Origin: Bradyrhizobium sp. CB2312
GTDB taxonomy: Bacteria > Pseudomonadota > Alphaproteobacteria > Rhizobiales > Xanthobacteraceae
Assembly: GCF_029714425.1 (NCBI RefSeq)
Contig: NZ_CP121668.1
Coordinates: 6,841,501-6,905,500, forward strand
Reading direction: 5' to 3'
Length of the DNA: 64,000 nt
The translations under genes and the position numbers were made by a program. Of this stretch, positions 17,834-25,980 are shown in pieces; within the stretch, counting starts at the first letter, position 1, and each line of letters opens with the position of its first letter. The notes below the pieces were generated by a model. It had not been told where the DNA came from and searched no databases. It saw nothing but the letters and a program-made list of their open reading frames with translations.

Positions 17834-18478
17834 TCACTCCGGACAGGGCTGCCCCGCGGCGCCCCACAGCGCCATGTCCTTGACGTGATCCTCGAAGGTG
17901 CCCGGTGGCGTGGAGCGGCCTGCGCCGGGCGACCAGCCGCGGGGAATGAAGCCGTTCAATGACGCATCGTGCCGCAGGTGATCGAGGAGACCTGCGGCAT
18001 CGCGCCCGCCATTGCGCGTGGGATCCTTCAGCTGCGCGCAGATCTCGGCCCCGCTCTTGCCGAACCAGATGAAGGCGACCGGCGCGAGCTGCCAGTCGAT
18101 GCCGGCGCGCGGCGGCGACGGTGCCGGCTCGTTCGCCTGGGTCGAGGTCATGTGGCAGGTCGAGCACGGGATCGCCTCCGCACCGATCCGGCTCTCGCCG
18201 CCATGGATGTTCATGCCATGGACGCGCGGTTTGGTTTCCCCTGCCGGCGTCCAGATCGGGATCGCCTTGGCATCGACATGGCAATTGGCGCAGCGCGGAT
18301 GCGTCACCACCGCCTCGATGCGCTTCCAGGCCAAAAGCCCCTCGGCGCGGCTGACGCTGCCCGCCGGCAGCACATCCCTGGCACCTTCCTTGGCACCTTC
18401 GTCCTTGGCCGCGACAATTCCGGTGAGAGCCGCGATCGTGGACGCGGCGAGGACGAGCGCAATCAGAGACGTCTTCAT
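17834..18478 (-). CDS. Periplasmic diheme cytochrome c, partner of the molybdenum hydroxylase
   Basis: A 214-residue protein with a signal peptide (MKTSLIALVLAASTIAALTG, end near AA-K) and two heme-attachment motifs, CANCH at 63-67 and CSTCH at 105-109. It follows the large iorB-like gene after nine bases on the same strand, so it is probably the electron acceptor for that enzyme. Maturation needs the Ccm system encoded at 5033-9168. Iron axial ligands cannot be assigned. Confidence 0.85.
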   Translation of the reverse strand: MKTSLIALVLAASTIAALTGIVAAKDEGAKEGARDVLPAGSVSRAEGLLAWKRIEAVVTHPRCANCHVDAKAIPIWTPAGETKPRVHGMNIHGGESRIGAEAIPCSTCHMTSTQANEPAPSPPRAGIDWQLAPVAFIWFGKSGAEICAQLKDPTRNGGRDAAGLLDHLRHDASLNGFIPRGWSPGAGRSTPPGTFEDHVKDMALWGAAGQPCPE

Positions 18479-18487
18479 TGCTGATCC

Positions 18488-20743
18488 TCACACGAAATCG
18501 ATGAACTTGTTGAAGGGCATTTCGCGGATCCGCAGTCCGGTCGCAGCGAAGATCGCGTTGGCGAGCGCGGGCGCGGCGGGAGGAACCGGCGGCTCTCCGA
18601 CGCCTCGCACTTTCGGATCGTTCTCGAGCCCGCGCACCTCGATGACCGGACATTGGTAGATCCGCATCGCTTCGTGGTGGTTGTAGTTGGTCTGCTGCAC
18701 CGCGCCCTTGGCGTAGGTGAGCTCGCAATTGATGGCGTGGCCGAGCCCCCAGACGACGCCGCCCTGCACCTGGTTCTCGAAATTGACGGGATCGACGACC
18801 TTGCCGACGTCAACCGCGACCCAGACCTTGTCGATCCTGATGCCACGATCGGTCTTCGTCACTTCGACGACTTCGGCCACCGGCGTTCCGAAGGATTCAA
18901 CGAACGCGACGCCCCGCCCTCTGCCGTTACCGAGCGGTCCCTTCCAGTCCGACATCTCCGCGACCGTCTCCAGCACCTTGCGATAGGTCGGCACAGTGCA
19001 CATCGCGATGCGCGCCTTCATCGGATCGAGGCCGGCGGCATGGATCAGCTCGTCGATGAAGCTTTCGGTGAAGAAGCCCGATGTCGAGGCGCCGACCGAC
19101 CGCCACGTCGTGCTCGGCGAAAGCCCCTGCGCCTCGTAGCTCGTGGCGCGGAAATTGGGGATGTCGTAATAGACGTTCCACAGGCCGGCGGCCAATTGCC
19201 CGTCGGGATCCTTCGACGGCGTGCCCGAACGCTCGAGCAGCCCTTTGAGCGGAGTGGTCGAGGCCAGTTGCAGGTCGGCCGCGACGATCTTGCCCTTGTC
19301 GACGGTCCCTGTGTGCCGGGCGATCGCAATCTGCCGCGGAATGTCCTGGAGGAAATCCTCCTCGCGCGAGAACACGAGCTTGATCGGCGTTCCCTTCATC
19401 TGATTGGCGATCTCGGCGAGAACGCGGACGTTCTCGTATTCGAGACGGTGGCCAAAGCTTCCGCCAGTCCACTGATTGTGGAAAGTGACCTGCTCCGGCT
19501 TGAGGCCGATCGCCGTCGCCGCGACATACTGCACGAAGCGAGGGCTCTGATGGCCGACCCAGATCTCCATGCCCTTATCGGTGACGAGACCGATCCCGTT
19601 GAGCGGCTCGAGCGGCTGATGCGCCACGTAAGGAGCGCGATACTCGGCCTCGACGCGCGTGCCCGTCTTCAGCCCGGTTTCAATATCGCCGATCTTCTTC
19701 CACTCCTTGCCAAGGAATTCCGGCTTGAACGAGGATTCCAGCACCTTCCAATGGTCGGCCTGCTCGGCGGGATAGGCCGAGGGTGCCCACTCGCAAGCGA
19801 TGGCGTCGACCGCGTTCATGGCGTACCAGCTGTTCGTCGCGATCACCGCGACGCCATTCTTGATTTCGAGGATCTTCTTGACCCCCGGCATCGCGTGCGC
19901 CTTGCCGGCATCGTAGGATTTCAGCGGCTGCCCCTTGTTGGGGTTCAGCTTGACGGAGGCATAGAGCATGCCGTCCATTTTCATATCGATGCCGAACTTC
20001 AACTCGCCCATCACTTTCGAGCGGACGTCGAGCCGCATCATCGGCTTGCCGAGCATGCGCCATTTGGACGGGTCGCGCGGCTGTGCATCGAGCACCGGCG
20101 GAATTTTTGAAGCGTCCGCGGCGAGATCGACATAGGCGATCTTCTTGCCATCGGGCAGGATCACATGGCCGGACTGGGTGCGGAGGTCGGCCATGGCCAC
20201 GCCCGCGCGCTTGGCCGCAGCGGCCTTCAGCGTCTCGCGTGCCACCGCGCCGGCAACACGCAGCTTTTGATAGGTGTCCGGAATCGAGCTCGATCCACCC
20301 GTCATTTGCAAGCCGGCTTGTCGCAACCATTCGAGCGTCTTGGCACGCGCTTCCTCGGCGGCCGGGCTCTGGTCCGCGGCCACGAACGGCGCGAACTCGT
20401 CGGCGAAGCCCGTGTTGAAATAGGCGGGACTGGGACCAGCGAAGCGGATCTCGAACTGGCCGGGATCGAGGTCCATCTCCTCGGCGATCATGATCGGCTG
20501 CACGGAGCCGACGCCCTGGCCGATGTCGGCGTGCTGTGCGATCAGCGTGATCTTATCCGGGCTGATCTCGACCCAGGGATTGAAGGTCACCGAGTTCGGG
20601 GCGAGGCCCGCGGCCAGCGGATTGCCATCGGCGCTCGGCGCGGCCGCTTCGGCAGGACTATAGGCACCAAAGGCAATGCCGCCGGCGACGGTAGCGGAGC
20701 CGAAAACGAAAGCCCGACGCGAAAGGGTCTGCATGTGGCCCAT
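18488..20743 (-). CDS. iorB: Xanthine dehydrogenase-family molybdopterin-binding subunit (isoquinoline 1-oxidoreductase beta-like)
   Basis: A 751-residue large subunit of a molybdenum hydroxylase. ATG 20743 lies one base after the small-subunit stop. A twin-arginine signal (LSRRAFVFGSATVAGG) indicates export as a folded complex. Cofactor-binding segments include WTGGSFGHRLEYENV, SREEDFLQDIPRQ and, near the end, GVGEPPVPPAAPALANAI with the presumed catalytic Glu. The two-subunit form without a FAD subunit matches the isoquinoline oxidoreductase or aldehyde dehydrogenase group; the substrate is unknown. Confidence 0.88.
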   Translation of the reverse strand: MGHMQTLSRRAFVFGSATVAGGIAFGAYSPAEAAAPSADGNPLAAGLAPNSVTFNPWVEISPDKITLIAQHADIGQGVGSVQPIMIAEEMDLDPGQFEIRFAGPSPAYFNTGFADEFAPFVAADQSPAAEEARAKTLEWLRQAGLQMTGGSSSIPDTYQKLRVAGAVARETLKAAAAKRAGVAMADLRTQSGHVILPDGKKIAYVDLAADASKIPPVLDAQPRDPSKWRMLGKPMMRLDVRSKVMGELKFGIDMKMDGMLYASVKLNPNKGQPLKSYDAGKAHAMPGVKKILEIKNGVAVIATNSWYAMNAVDAIACEWAPSAYPAEQADHWKVLESSFKPEFLGKEWKKIGDIETGLKTGTRVEAEYRAPYVAHQPLEPLNGIGLVTDKGMEIWVGHQSPRFVQYVAATAIGLKPEQVTFHNQWTGGSFGHRLEYENVRVLAEIANQMKGTPIKLVFSREEDFLQDIPRQIAIARHTGTVDKGKIVAADLQLASTTPLKGLLERSGTPSKDPDGQLAAGLWNVYYDIPNFRATSYEAQGLSPSTTWRSVGASTSGFFTESFIDELIHAAGLDPMKARIAMCTVPTYRKVLETVAEMSDWKGPLGNGRGRGVAFVESFGTPVAEVVEVTKTDRGIRIDKVWVAVDVGKVVDPVNFENQVQGGVVWGLGHAINCELTYAKGAVQQTNYNHHEAMRIYQCPVIEVRGLENDPKVRGVGEPPVPPAAPALANAIFAATGLRIREMPFNKFIDFV

Positions 20744-20744
20744 C

Positions 20745-21209
20745 TCACTTCTCCGCAATCTTCTTGGCCGCCGCCGCATGGATCGCCGCGCGGATGCGCG
20801 GATAGGTGCCGCAGCGGCAGAGATTACCGGACATCACCTGATTGATCTGCTCGTCGGTCGGCTTGGAGATCCGCGCAAGAAGCGAGATCGCCTGCATGAT
20901 CTGTCCGGTCTGGCAGTAGCCGCATTGCGGCACCTGATGCTCGATCCAGGCCTGCAGGACCGGGTGCTGGTCCTTGTTGTCCAGGCCTTCCAGCGTGACG
21001 ACCGATTTGCCCGCGACCTCGCCGATATGCGACTGACAGGACCGCACCGCCTTGCCGTCGATGTGAACGGTGCAGGCCCCGCATTGCGCGACCCCGCAGC
21101 CGTATTTGGCACTGGTGATGCCGAGCTCGTCGCGCAGCACCCAGAGCAGAGGCATCTCGGGAACGACGTCGACCTGGCGCTTGATCCCGTTCACCGTGAG
21201 TTCGATCAT
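20745..21209 (-). CDS. iorA: (2Fe-2S)-binding small subunit of the molybdenum hydroxylase
   Basis: A 154-residue subunit with two [2Fe-2S] clusters. The plant-ferredoxin-type set is in [20 protein letters not shown] with a fourth Cys in RSCQSH; the second set is [11 protein letters not shown] and [12 protein letters not shown]. It starts at ATG 21209 ([15 protein letters not shown]). It passes electrons from the molybdenum subunit to the acceptor, probably the diheme cytochrome encoded downstream. It is the first gene of a three-gene operon, 82 bases after the AraC regulator gene. Confidence 0.93.
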   Translation of the reverse strand: MIELTVNGIKRQVDVVPEMPLLWVLRDELGITSAKYGCGVAQCGACTVHIDGKAVRSCQSHIGEVAGKSVVTLEGLDNKDQHPVLQAWIEHQVPQCGYCQTGQIMQAISLLARISKPTDEQINQVMSGNLCRCGTYPRIRAAIHAAAAKKIAEK

Positions 21210-21291
21210 GTCGATATATCCCCTTGCGGATCTGGTCGGCACACCAGCACTGCCCGATGCAGGCTGGGCAGTATTTCCGAATCCTGCGGGA

Positions 21292-22227
21292 TCATGCACA
21301 ATCCCTGCGGAATGCCGTATTGGCACGATCGGCTTTCACGTCAGCCTGGCCGCAGCACAATTCGCGATATTGCCCCGGCGTGAGGCTTGCGGCCTTGCGG
21401 AACACGCGCGTGAAATTGGCCTGCGAGCCGAAGCCGAACGCCAGCGCGATTTCGACCAGCGACAAGCGGTCGCGTGCGAGTTCGTGCCGCGCAGCCTGGA
21501 CGCGGCGATCGGTCACATAACGGTGCGGTGACAACCCGGTCGCTTCGCGAAACAGCCGGGAGAAATGATAGGGACTGAGGCAGGCCTGGGCCGCCAGATC
21601 TTCGAGCCTGATATCGCTGCCGAGAGAAGCCTCGATATAGTCCAGCACGCGCTGGAGGCGCCGCGAGTCGAGCGACGGCGACTTGTCGGGCGCGCGCCAG
21701 CGGTCGATCGTATAGTTCCCCAGAAGGTGCGCTGCGAGCGCAACCTGGATTCCCTCCACGAAAAACGCATCGGTCGGCTGGCGCGGGCGATGAAGCAGAT
21801 CGCGAAGCGGCGAGCAGATGTGGAACAGCACCTGGTCCGTCAGACCGTGCGCGTAGGCGATCTCGACTTTCGCCGGATCGATATCGAAATCCGCGAGCGC
21901 ACTCTGGTCCAGCAGCGCCGGCGGCAGATAGAGATGAAGGCATTCCATCCGATCCGACAGTTCGAGATGGCTCTCCTGCGTCCCCACAGGCACGAGGTAG
22001 CTCATGCCCGGCCGCGCGAGACTTTTCTGGACTTCACCATTGCCGATCCGGCACACCATGCCGCCACCTGACAGCACCATGACGATTTCGGTGCAGATGG
22101 GGACGGGCGTTGCCTGGCGTCCCGCCTCGAACCTGCGATGCTCGATGCTCAGTCCCGGCCAATCGCTCGCCGCCGCGAGCTTCTCGCTGTTCTTGTATTT
22201 ATCATCTCCATGCGTCACGAGTGCCAT
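21292..22227 (-). CDS. AraC-family transcriptional regulator
   Basis: A 311-residue regulator starting at ATG 22227, with GGAGG five bases upstream. The N-terminal cupin-like part may bind a ligand. The C-terminal two-HTH domain spans about residues 200-300 ([68 protein letters not shown]). It lies upstream of iorA on the same strand and divergent from the hydrolase gene, so it may control either set. Confidence 0.92.
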   Translation of the reverse strand: MALVTHGDDKYKNSEKLAAASDWPGLSIEHRRFEAGRQATPVPICTEIVMVLSGGGMVCRIGNGEVQKSLARPGMSYLVPVGTQESHLELSDRMECLHLYLPPALLDQSALADFDIDPAKVEIAYAHGLTDQVLFHICSPLRDLLHRPRQPTDAFFVEGIQVALAAHLLGNYTIDRWRAPDKSPSLDSRRLQRVLDYIEASLGSDIRLEDLAAQACLSPYHFSRLFREATGLSPHRYVTDRRVQAARHELARDRLSLVEIALAFGFGSQANFTRVFRKAASLTPGQYRELCCGQADVKADRANTAFRRDCA

Positions 22228-22421
22228 CACGACCTCCGCAAGTTGCGGCGAATCCCGGCCCCATATCGCAAGCGAGCGATCATTCCATCCGGTGGTGAGT
22301 TGCAGCCCCGGCCGCTGCCACGCCGATCTGCGAATTTGTCACAAGCGGCGATGACGAAGTCCAGAGGCCGCGCGGTTAAAAGAGGTAAAAGGCAGGCAAA
22401 GCAAAGGCTTGGCGCGCGGCG

Positions 22422-22440
22422 CGCTTTCGCTTCGAAAGCG
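22422..22440. promoter_or_regulatory. Inverted repeat between the AraC gene and the hydrolase gene
   Basis: CGCTTTCG-CTT-CGAAAGCG is a perfect 8-base inverted repeat in the 340-base divergent region 22228-22566. It could be an operator or an RNA hairpin in the hydrolase leader. The rest of this region shows no convincing gene; the frames there lack a ribosome binding site and a recognisable product. Confidence 0.3.
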
Positions 22441-22566
22441 GATTTCTCCGCGAATGAGCAAGATGCGTCGGTCATCGCGCAGGAATCGGAAATATCGCAA
22501 TGCTCGCCTGCGCTAGTGAAGGGGTGATCAACGGCAATGCCGCCGTATCAAGGATCGGAGCCTGGT

Positions 22567-23322
22567 ATGAAGTCGCTTATCTTTACGCTTGCTGCAATGT
22601 CGATCGCAGCGGCCGCCCCCGCTGTCGCGGCCGAGAGGCCCGTCTCCATCGTCCTTGTCCACGGCGCCTTCGTCGATGGCTCGGGCTGGAAGGACACCTA
22701 CGACATCCTCTCGAAGGCCGGCTATGAAGTGCTCGTCGTCCAGCAGCCGACGATCTCGCTTCGAGACGACGTCGCGGAAACCGAGCGCGTGATCGCTAAG
22801 GCGCGGCATCCGGTCATTCTCGTCGGGCATTCCTATGGTGGAATGGTCATCACGGAAGCCGGCGACAATCCGAAGGTTCGCAGCCTGGTCTATCTCGCGG
22901 CATATGCTCCCGATGTCGGGGAGTCGGTCAGCACGCTGTCGGAAGCACCCGTGCCGCCCGGCGAGCACAAGGGTCCGCTGGTCACTGAGGGCAATTATCT
23001 CTTCGTCGAGCGCGATAAATTCCCGAGCTCCTTCGCCGCCGGTGTCGACCCGGCCACGACCCGCTTCATGGCTGCGGCGCAATTGCCGTTTGGACTGCAG
23101 GCGGTGCAGACCAAGGTCGAGCGCGTGGCCTGGAAGACGAAGCCGACCTATTACATGGTGACGATGGAGGATCACATTATCCCTCCGAGCTTGCTGCGCA
23201 CCATGGCCAAGCGCTCGGGCGCGAAGGTGACGGAGATCAAAAGCAGCCACGCGGTGATGCTGTCGCATCCGCGCGAGGTCGCGGCGTTCATCAGAAGCGC
23301 AGACACCTCCGCGGCCGACTGA
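22567..23322 (+). CDS. Secreted alpha/beta-hydrolase
   Basis: A 251-residue hydrolase starting at ATG 22567 (MKSLIFTLAAMSIAAAAPAV), with GGAG upstream. A signal peptide ends near AVAA-E. The hydrolase core shows IVLVHGAFVDGSGW (oxyanion region), the nucleophile elbow LVGHSYGGMV with the catalytic Ser, and the late His in SSHAVMLSHPREV. It resembles the small esterase/HNL-like alpha/beta-hydrolases; the substrate is unknown. An aldo/keto reductase gene follows on the same strand after 53 bases. Confidence 0.88.
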   Translation: MKSLIFTLAAMSIAAAAPAVAAERPVSIVLVHGAFVDGSGWKDTYDILSKAGYEVLVVQQPTISLRDDVAETERVIAKARHPVILVGHSYGGMVITEAGDNPKVRSLVYLAAYAPDVGESVSTLSEAPVPPGEHKGPLVTEGNYLFVERDKFPSSFAAGVDPATTRFMAAAQLPFGLQAVQTKVERVAWKTKPTYYMVTMEDHIIPPSLLRTMAKRSGAKVTEIKSSHAVMLSHPREVAAFIRSADTSAAD

Positions 23323-23375
23323 GACCGGCCGCGCCGCGCAGGAATCGTTTCGGCTGTCATACAAGGACTCGCAAC

Positions 23376-24389
23376 ATGGCTCTCAAAAATATTCTGCCGG
23401 GGAAGCTGGGTTTCGGTGCGGCGCCGCTCGGCAACATGTTCCGCGACATCCCGGAGCAGGAAGCGCTCGCGACGGTGAATGCGGCCTGGGACGACGGCAT
23501 CCGCTATTTCGACACCGCGCCCTTCTATGGCGCGGGTCTTGCCGAGATCCGCATGGGCACCGCGCTCGCCGGCCGGCCGCGAAGCGACTACGTCGTCAGC
23601 ACCAAGGTCGGACGCCTGATCCTGGACGAGATCGAGGATGTTAGCGCCCGCGACCTCGGCGAAAAGGGTGGCGTGTTCAAATACGGGCGCCCGAACAGGA
23701 TCGTGAACGACTATTCCGGGGACGCGACGCTGCGCTCGATCGAAGATAGTCTGAAGCGGCTCGCTACCTCCCACATCGACATCGCCTTCGTGCACGACGT
23801 CGCGCAGGACTTTTACGGCGACGAATGGCTTTCGGTCTTCGAAACCGCACGCAAGGGCGCGTTCAAGGCGCTCGACCGGCTGCGCGACGAGGGCGTGATC
23901 AAGGCGTGGGGCCTCGGCGTCAACCGGGTCGAGCCGATCGAGCTGCTGCTCGCGCTCGAAGAGCCGCGCCCCGACGGCTTCCTGCTCGCAGGCCGCTACA
24001 CGCTGCTCGACCATGCAAGGGCGCTGCAACGGGTGATGCCGATGGTTGCGGAGCACGAGCTCGCGATCGTCGTCGGCGGCCCCTACAGTTCGGGCGCGCT
24101 CGTCGGCGGTCCGAACTTCGAATATGCCCCCGCACCTCCGGAGATCCTCGACAAGGTGGCGCGGATCAAGGCAATCGCCGATCGCTACGGCATCAGCATG
24201 AAGGCGGCCGGCTTGCAGTTCGCGCTCGCCAATCCGGTTGTGGCGGCCGTGATTCCCGGCGCGAGCCGCCCGAGCCGCATCGCCGAGGATCGCGCCGCGC
24301 TTGAAGAAGCCATCCCCGCCGACTTCTGGCGCGAGCTCCGTTCGGAAGGGCTCGTCAATCCCGCAGCTCCGCTTCCCGTCGCCGATTGA
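23376..24389 (+). CDS. Aldo/keto reductase
   Basis: A 337-residue NAD(P)-dependent TIM-barrel reductase. The catalytic tetrad is visible as Asp and Tyr in RYFDTAPFYGAG, Lys in VVSTKVGRLI and His in DIAFVHDVAQD. Cofactor-binding residues lie in AVIPGASRPSRIAEDRAALE near the end. The overall form resembles the D-threo-aldose 1-dehydrogenase / pyridoxal 4-dehydrogenase group. It lies between the secreted hydrolase and the broken VOC gene, probably in one operon. Confidence 0.92.
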   Translation: MALKNILPGKLGFGAAPLGNMFRDIPEQEALATVNAAWDDGIRYFDTAPFYGAGLAEIRMGTALAGRPRSDYVVSTKVGRLILDEIEDVSARDLGEKGGVFKYGRPNRIVNDYSGDATLRSIEDSLKRLATSHIDIAFVHDVAQDFYGDEWLSVFETARKGAFKALDRLRDEGVIKAWGLGVNRVEPIELLLALEEPRPDGFLLAGRYTLLDHARALQRVMPMVAEHELAIVVGGPYSSGALVGGPNFEYAPAPPEILDKVARIKAIADRYGISMKAAGLQFALANPVVAAVIPGASRPSRIAEDRAALEEAIPADFWRELRSEGLVNPAAPLPVAD

Positions 24390-24483
24390 GGCTCCGGGAG
24401 CGCAGCGGACTCATCCCGGCCGAGCGCTGCTCCGGCCGGAAGGACAACACACGCCAATCCACCTGATGATGACGGAGAGCGAC

Positions 24484-25336
24484 ATGACGGATGAAGCAGA
24501 CAACGCTACCAACATGGGTCGCCGCACCCTGCTCCAGACAGCCGGCGCAGCCGTCGTCACCGGCCTCGTCGCCGGCACGGCGACCGACGCGCGGGCCGCA
24601 GCGCAGGACGCCGGCGGCATGTCGTCAGCCGCGCGCGATGAGGCGCCGCTCGGCGCGCGGCTCCAGGGCGTCCAGCATTTCGGGTTGACGGTCCAGAACA
24701 TGGAACGGGCCTATCAGTTCTATACGGAGGTGCTCGGCGGCACAGAGGTGTTCCGTCACGGCGACTTCCAGGGCGACGGCGTGCAGAACACGCTGCTGGC
24801 CGACCAGGAGATCGAGGCGAATGCGCGCGGGGGTCAATCCCAGGACCATCGGCGTTCCCGACCTCAGAAGCGGTGCGCAGAGGCTCGATGTCCGCTTCAT
24901 CCAGTTCGACAACATGGTGCTCGAACTGCTGCAATATCGCGAAGCCGATCAGCCGATGGGCAGTGCGAAGAGCTTTGCCGAGCCGGTGGAGCACATGAGC
25001 CCGGCATTTCCGCGCATGATGCACATCTGCTTCTACGTTCGCGACGATGTCGACTTCAACAAGTTCATCGCCGACCTCGAAGCCGAATCCGCGCGCCGCG
25101 GCATGACGCAGGTGCGAGCGAACCGCACCATCCGCGTCATGACGGAAGCAGAGCGCAAGGCGACGCCCCGCAGCGCCAACACGAACCGGGTCACCGCGGA
25201 ACCCTCGAACGGCTGGGAGCTGATCTATTGCAAGGGGCCCGAGGGCGAGCAGCTCGAATTCGTCAAAGCGCTCGGCCCGGTCAAGCAGCGTTTCAGCGAG
25301 GCCCTGGCAAAGCGGCAGCAGACGATCGTGCGCTGA
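24484..25336 (+). pseudogene. VOC-family (glyoxalase fold) protein, frameshifted
   Basis: The first part starts at ATG 24484 (GGAGAG upstream), has a twin-arginine-like leader (GRRTLLQTAGAAVVTG) and a VOC start (GVQHFGLTVQNMERAYQFY). It stays in frame to the run of five G at 24829-24833, after which homology moves to another frame (VNPRTIGVPDLRSGAQRL) that continues to 25336 with the second VOC half (MMHICFYVRDDVDFNKFIAD, GWELIYCKGPEGEQLEFVKA). Removing one G restores about 283 residues. Either a real inactivating mutation or a homopolymer sequencing error. Confidence 0.8.
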
Positions 25337-25412
25337 CCCGCCAAACCTCGGGCAACCGGCGTCCGCTGGTCGCCCGGCAAGACGCCCCGATCGCAATGTG
25401 AAGGACTTCATC

Positions 25413-25835
25413 ATGCAAACCCTCATCCGCAATTCGCTTGGCGCCCTGCTCTTCGCTGCGTCGATGGCCATGACAGCGGCACCAATCGTCGCCCAGGAAG
25501 CTCCGCGCGTGCGCTACCAGGAAATTCCGGAAGGCGCCTATTCGGTGGTGGCCCAGATCCGCGCCAAGCCAGGGAAGGAAGAGGAACTGCGCACCGCCAC
25601 ACTGCCACTGATTGACCTCGTTCGCGGCGATCCCAAGAACCTGGTCTATTTTCTGCAGGAAGACCGCGCCAAACCCGGGCACTTCATCTTCTACGAGGTG
25701 TTCGCCAGCCAGGCCGATTTCGACGCGCATAACGCGATGCCTTATGTGCAGGCGTGGTTCGCCAGGCTTCCGGAACTTGCCGATGGCGGCGTCGAGGTCA
25801 TGCGCATGGCAGTTCTTGGCAGGCCACCAAAATAG
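25413..25835 (+). CDS. Exported antibiotic-biosynthesis-monooxygenase-fold protein (putative quinol monooxygenase)
   Basis: A 140-residue protein starting at ATG 25413 (MQTLIRNSLGALLFAASMAM), with AAGGA upstream; a GTG 15 bases earlier is in frame but lacks a site. A signal peptide ends near VAQ-E. The mature part is an ABM domain (GAYSVVAQIRAKPGKEEELR, HFIFYEVFASQADFDAHNAM, YVQAWFARLPELA). It follows the VOC gene in the same direction. It is the second ABM-fold protein in this region, but exported, unlike the one at 16633. Confidence 0.83.
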   Translation: MQTLIRNSLGALLFAASMAMTAAPIVAQEAPRVRYQEIPEGAYSVVAQIRAKPGKEEELRTATLPLIDLVRGDPKNLVYFLQEDRAKPGHFIFYEVFASQADFDAHNAMPYVQAWFARLPELADGGVEVMRMAVLGRPPK

Positions 25836-25980
25836 CCCAAACCCCGCGCGAGCGGTTTTGTCGCAGCCGTCCTGCGGGCAAGCGCCCGCAGGATTCGTGC
25901 GAATTCAGAACGGCTCACTTCAACAAGTTTGCAGCGCGTGATAATTGCAGGCGATCTGTTCGATCGATTGGCAATGATCA

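Noticed and set aside
22227..22475. 82-codon minus frame between the AraC gene and the hydrolase gene
   Set aside because: No ribosome binding site or recognisable product, and it covers the likely divergent promoter region.
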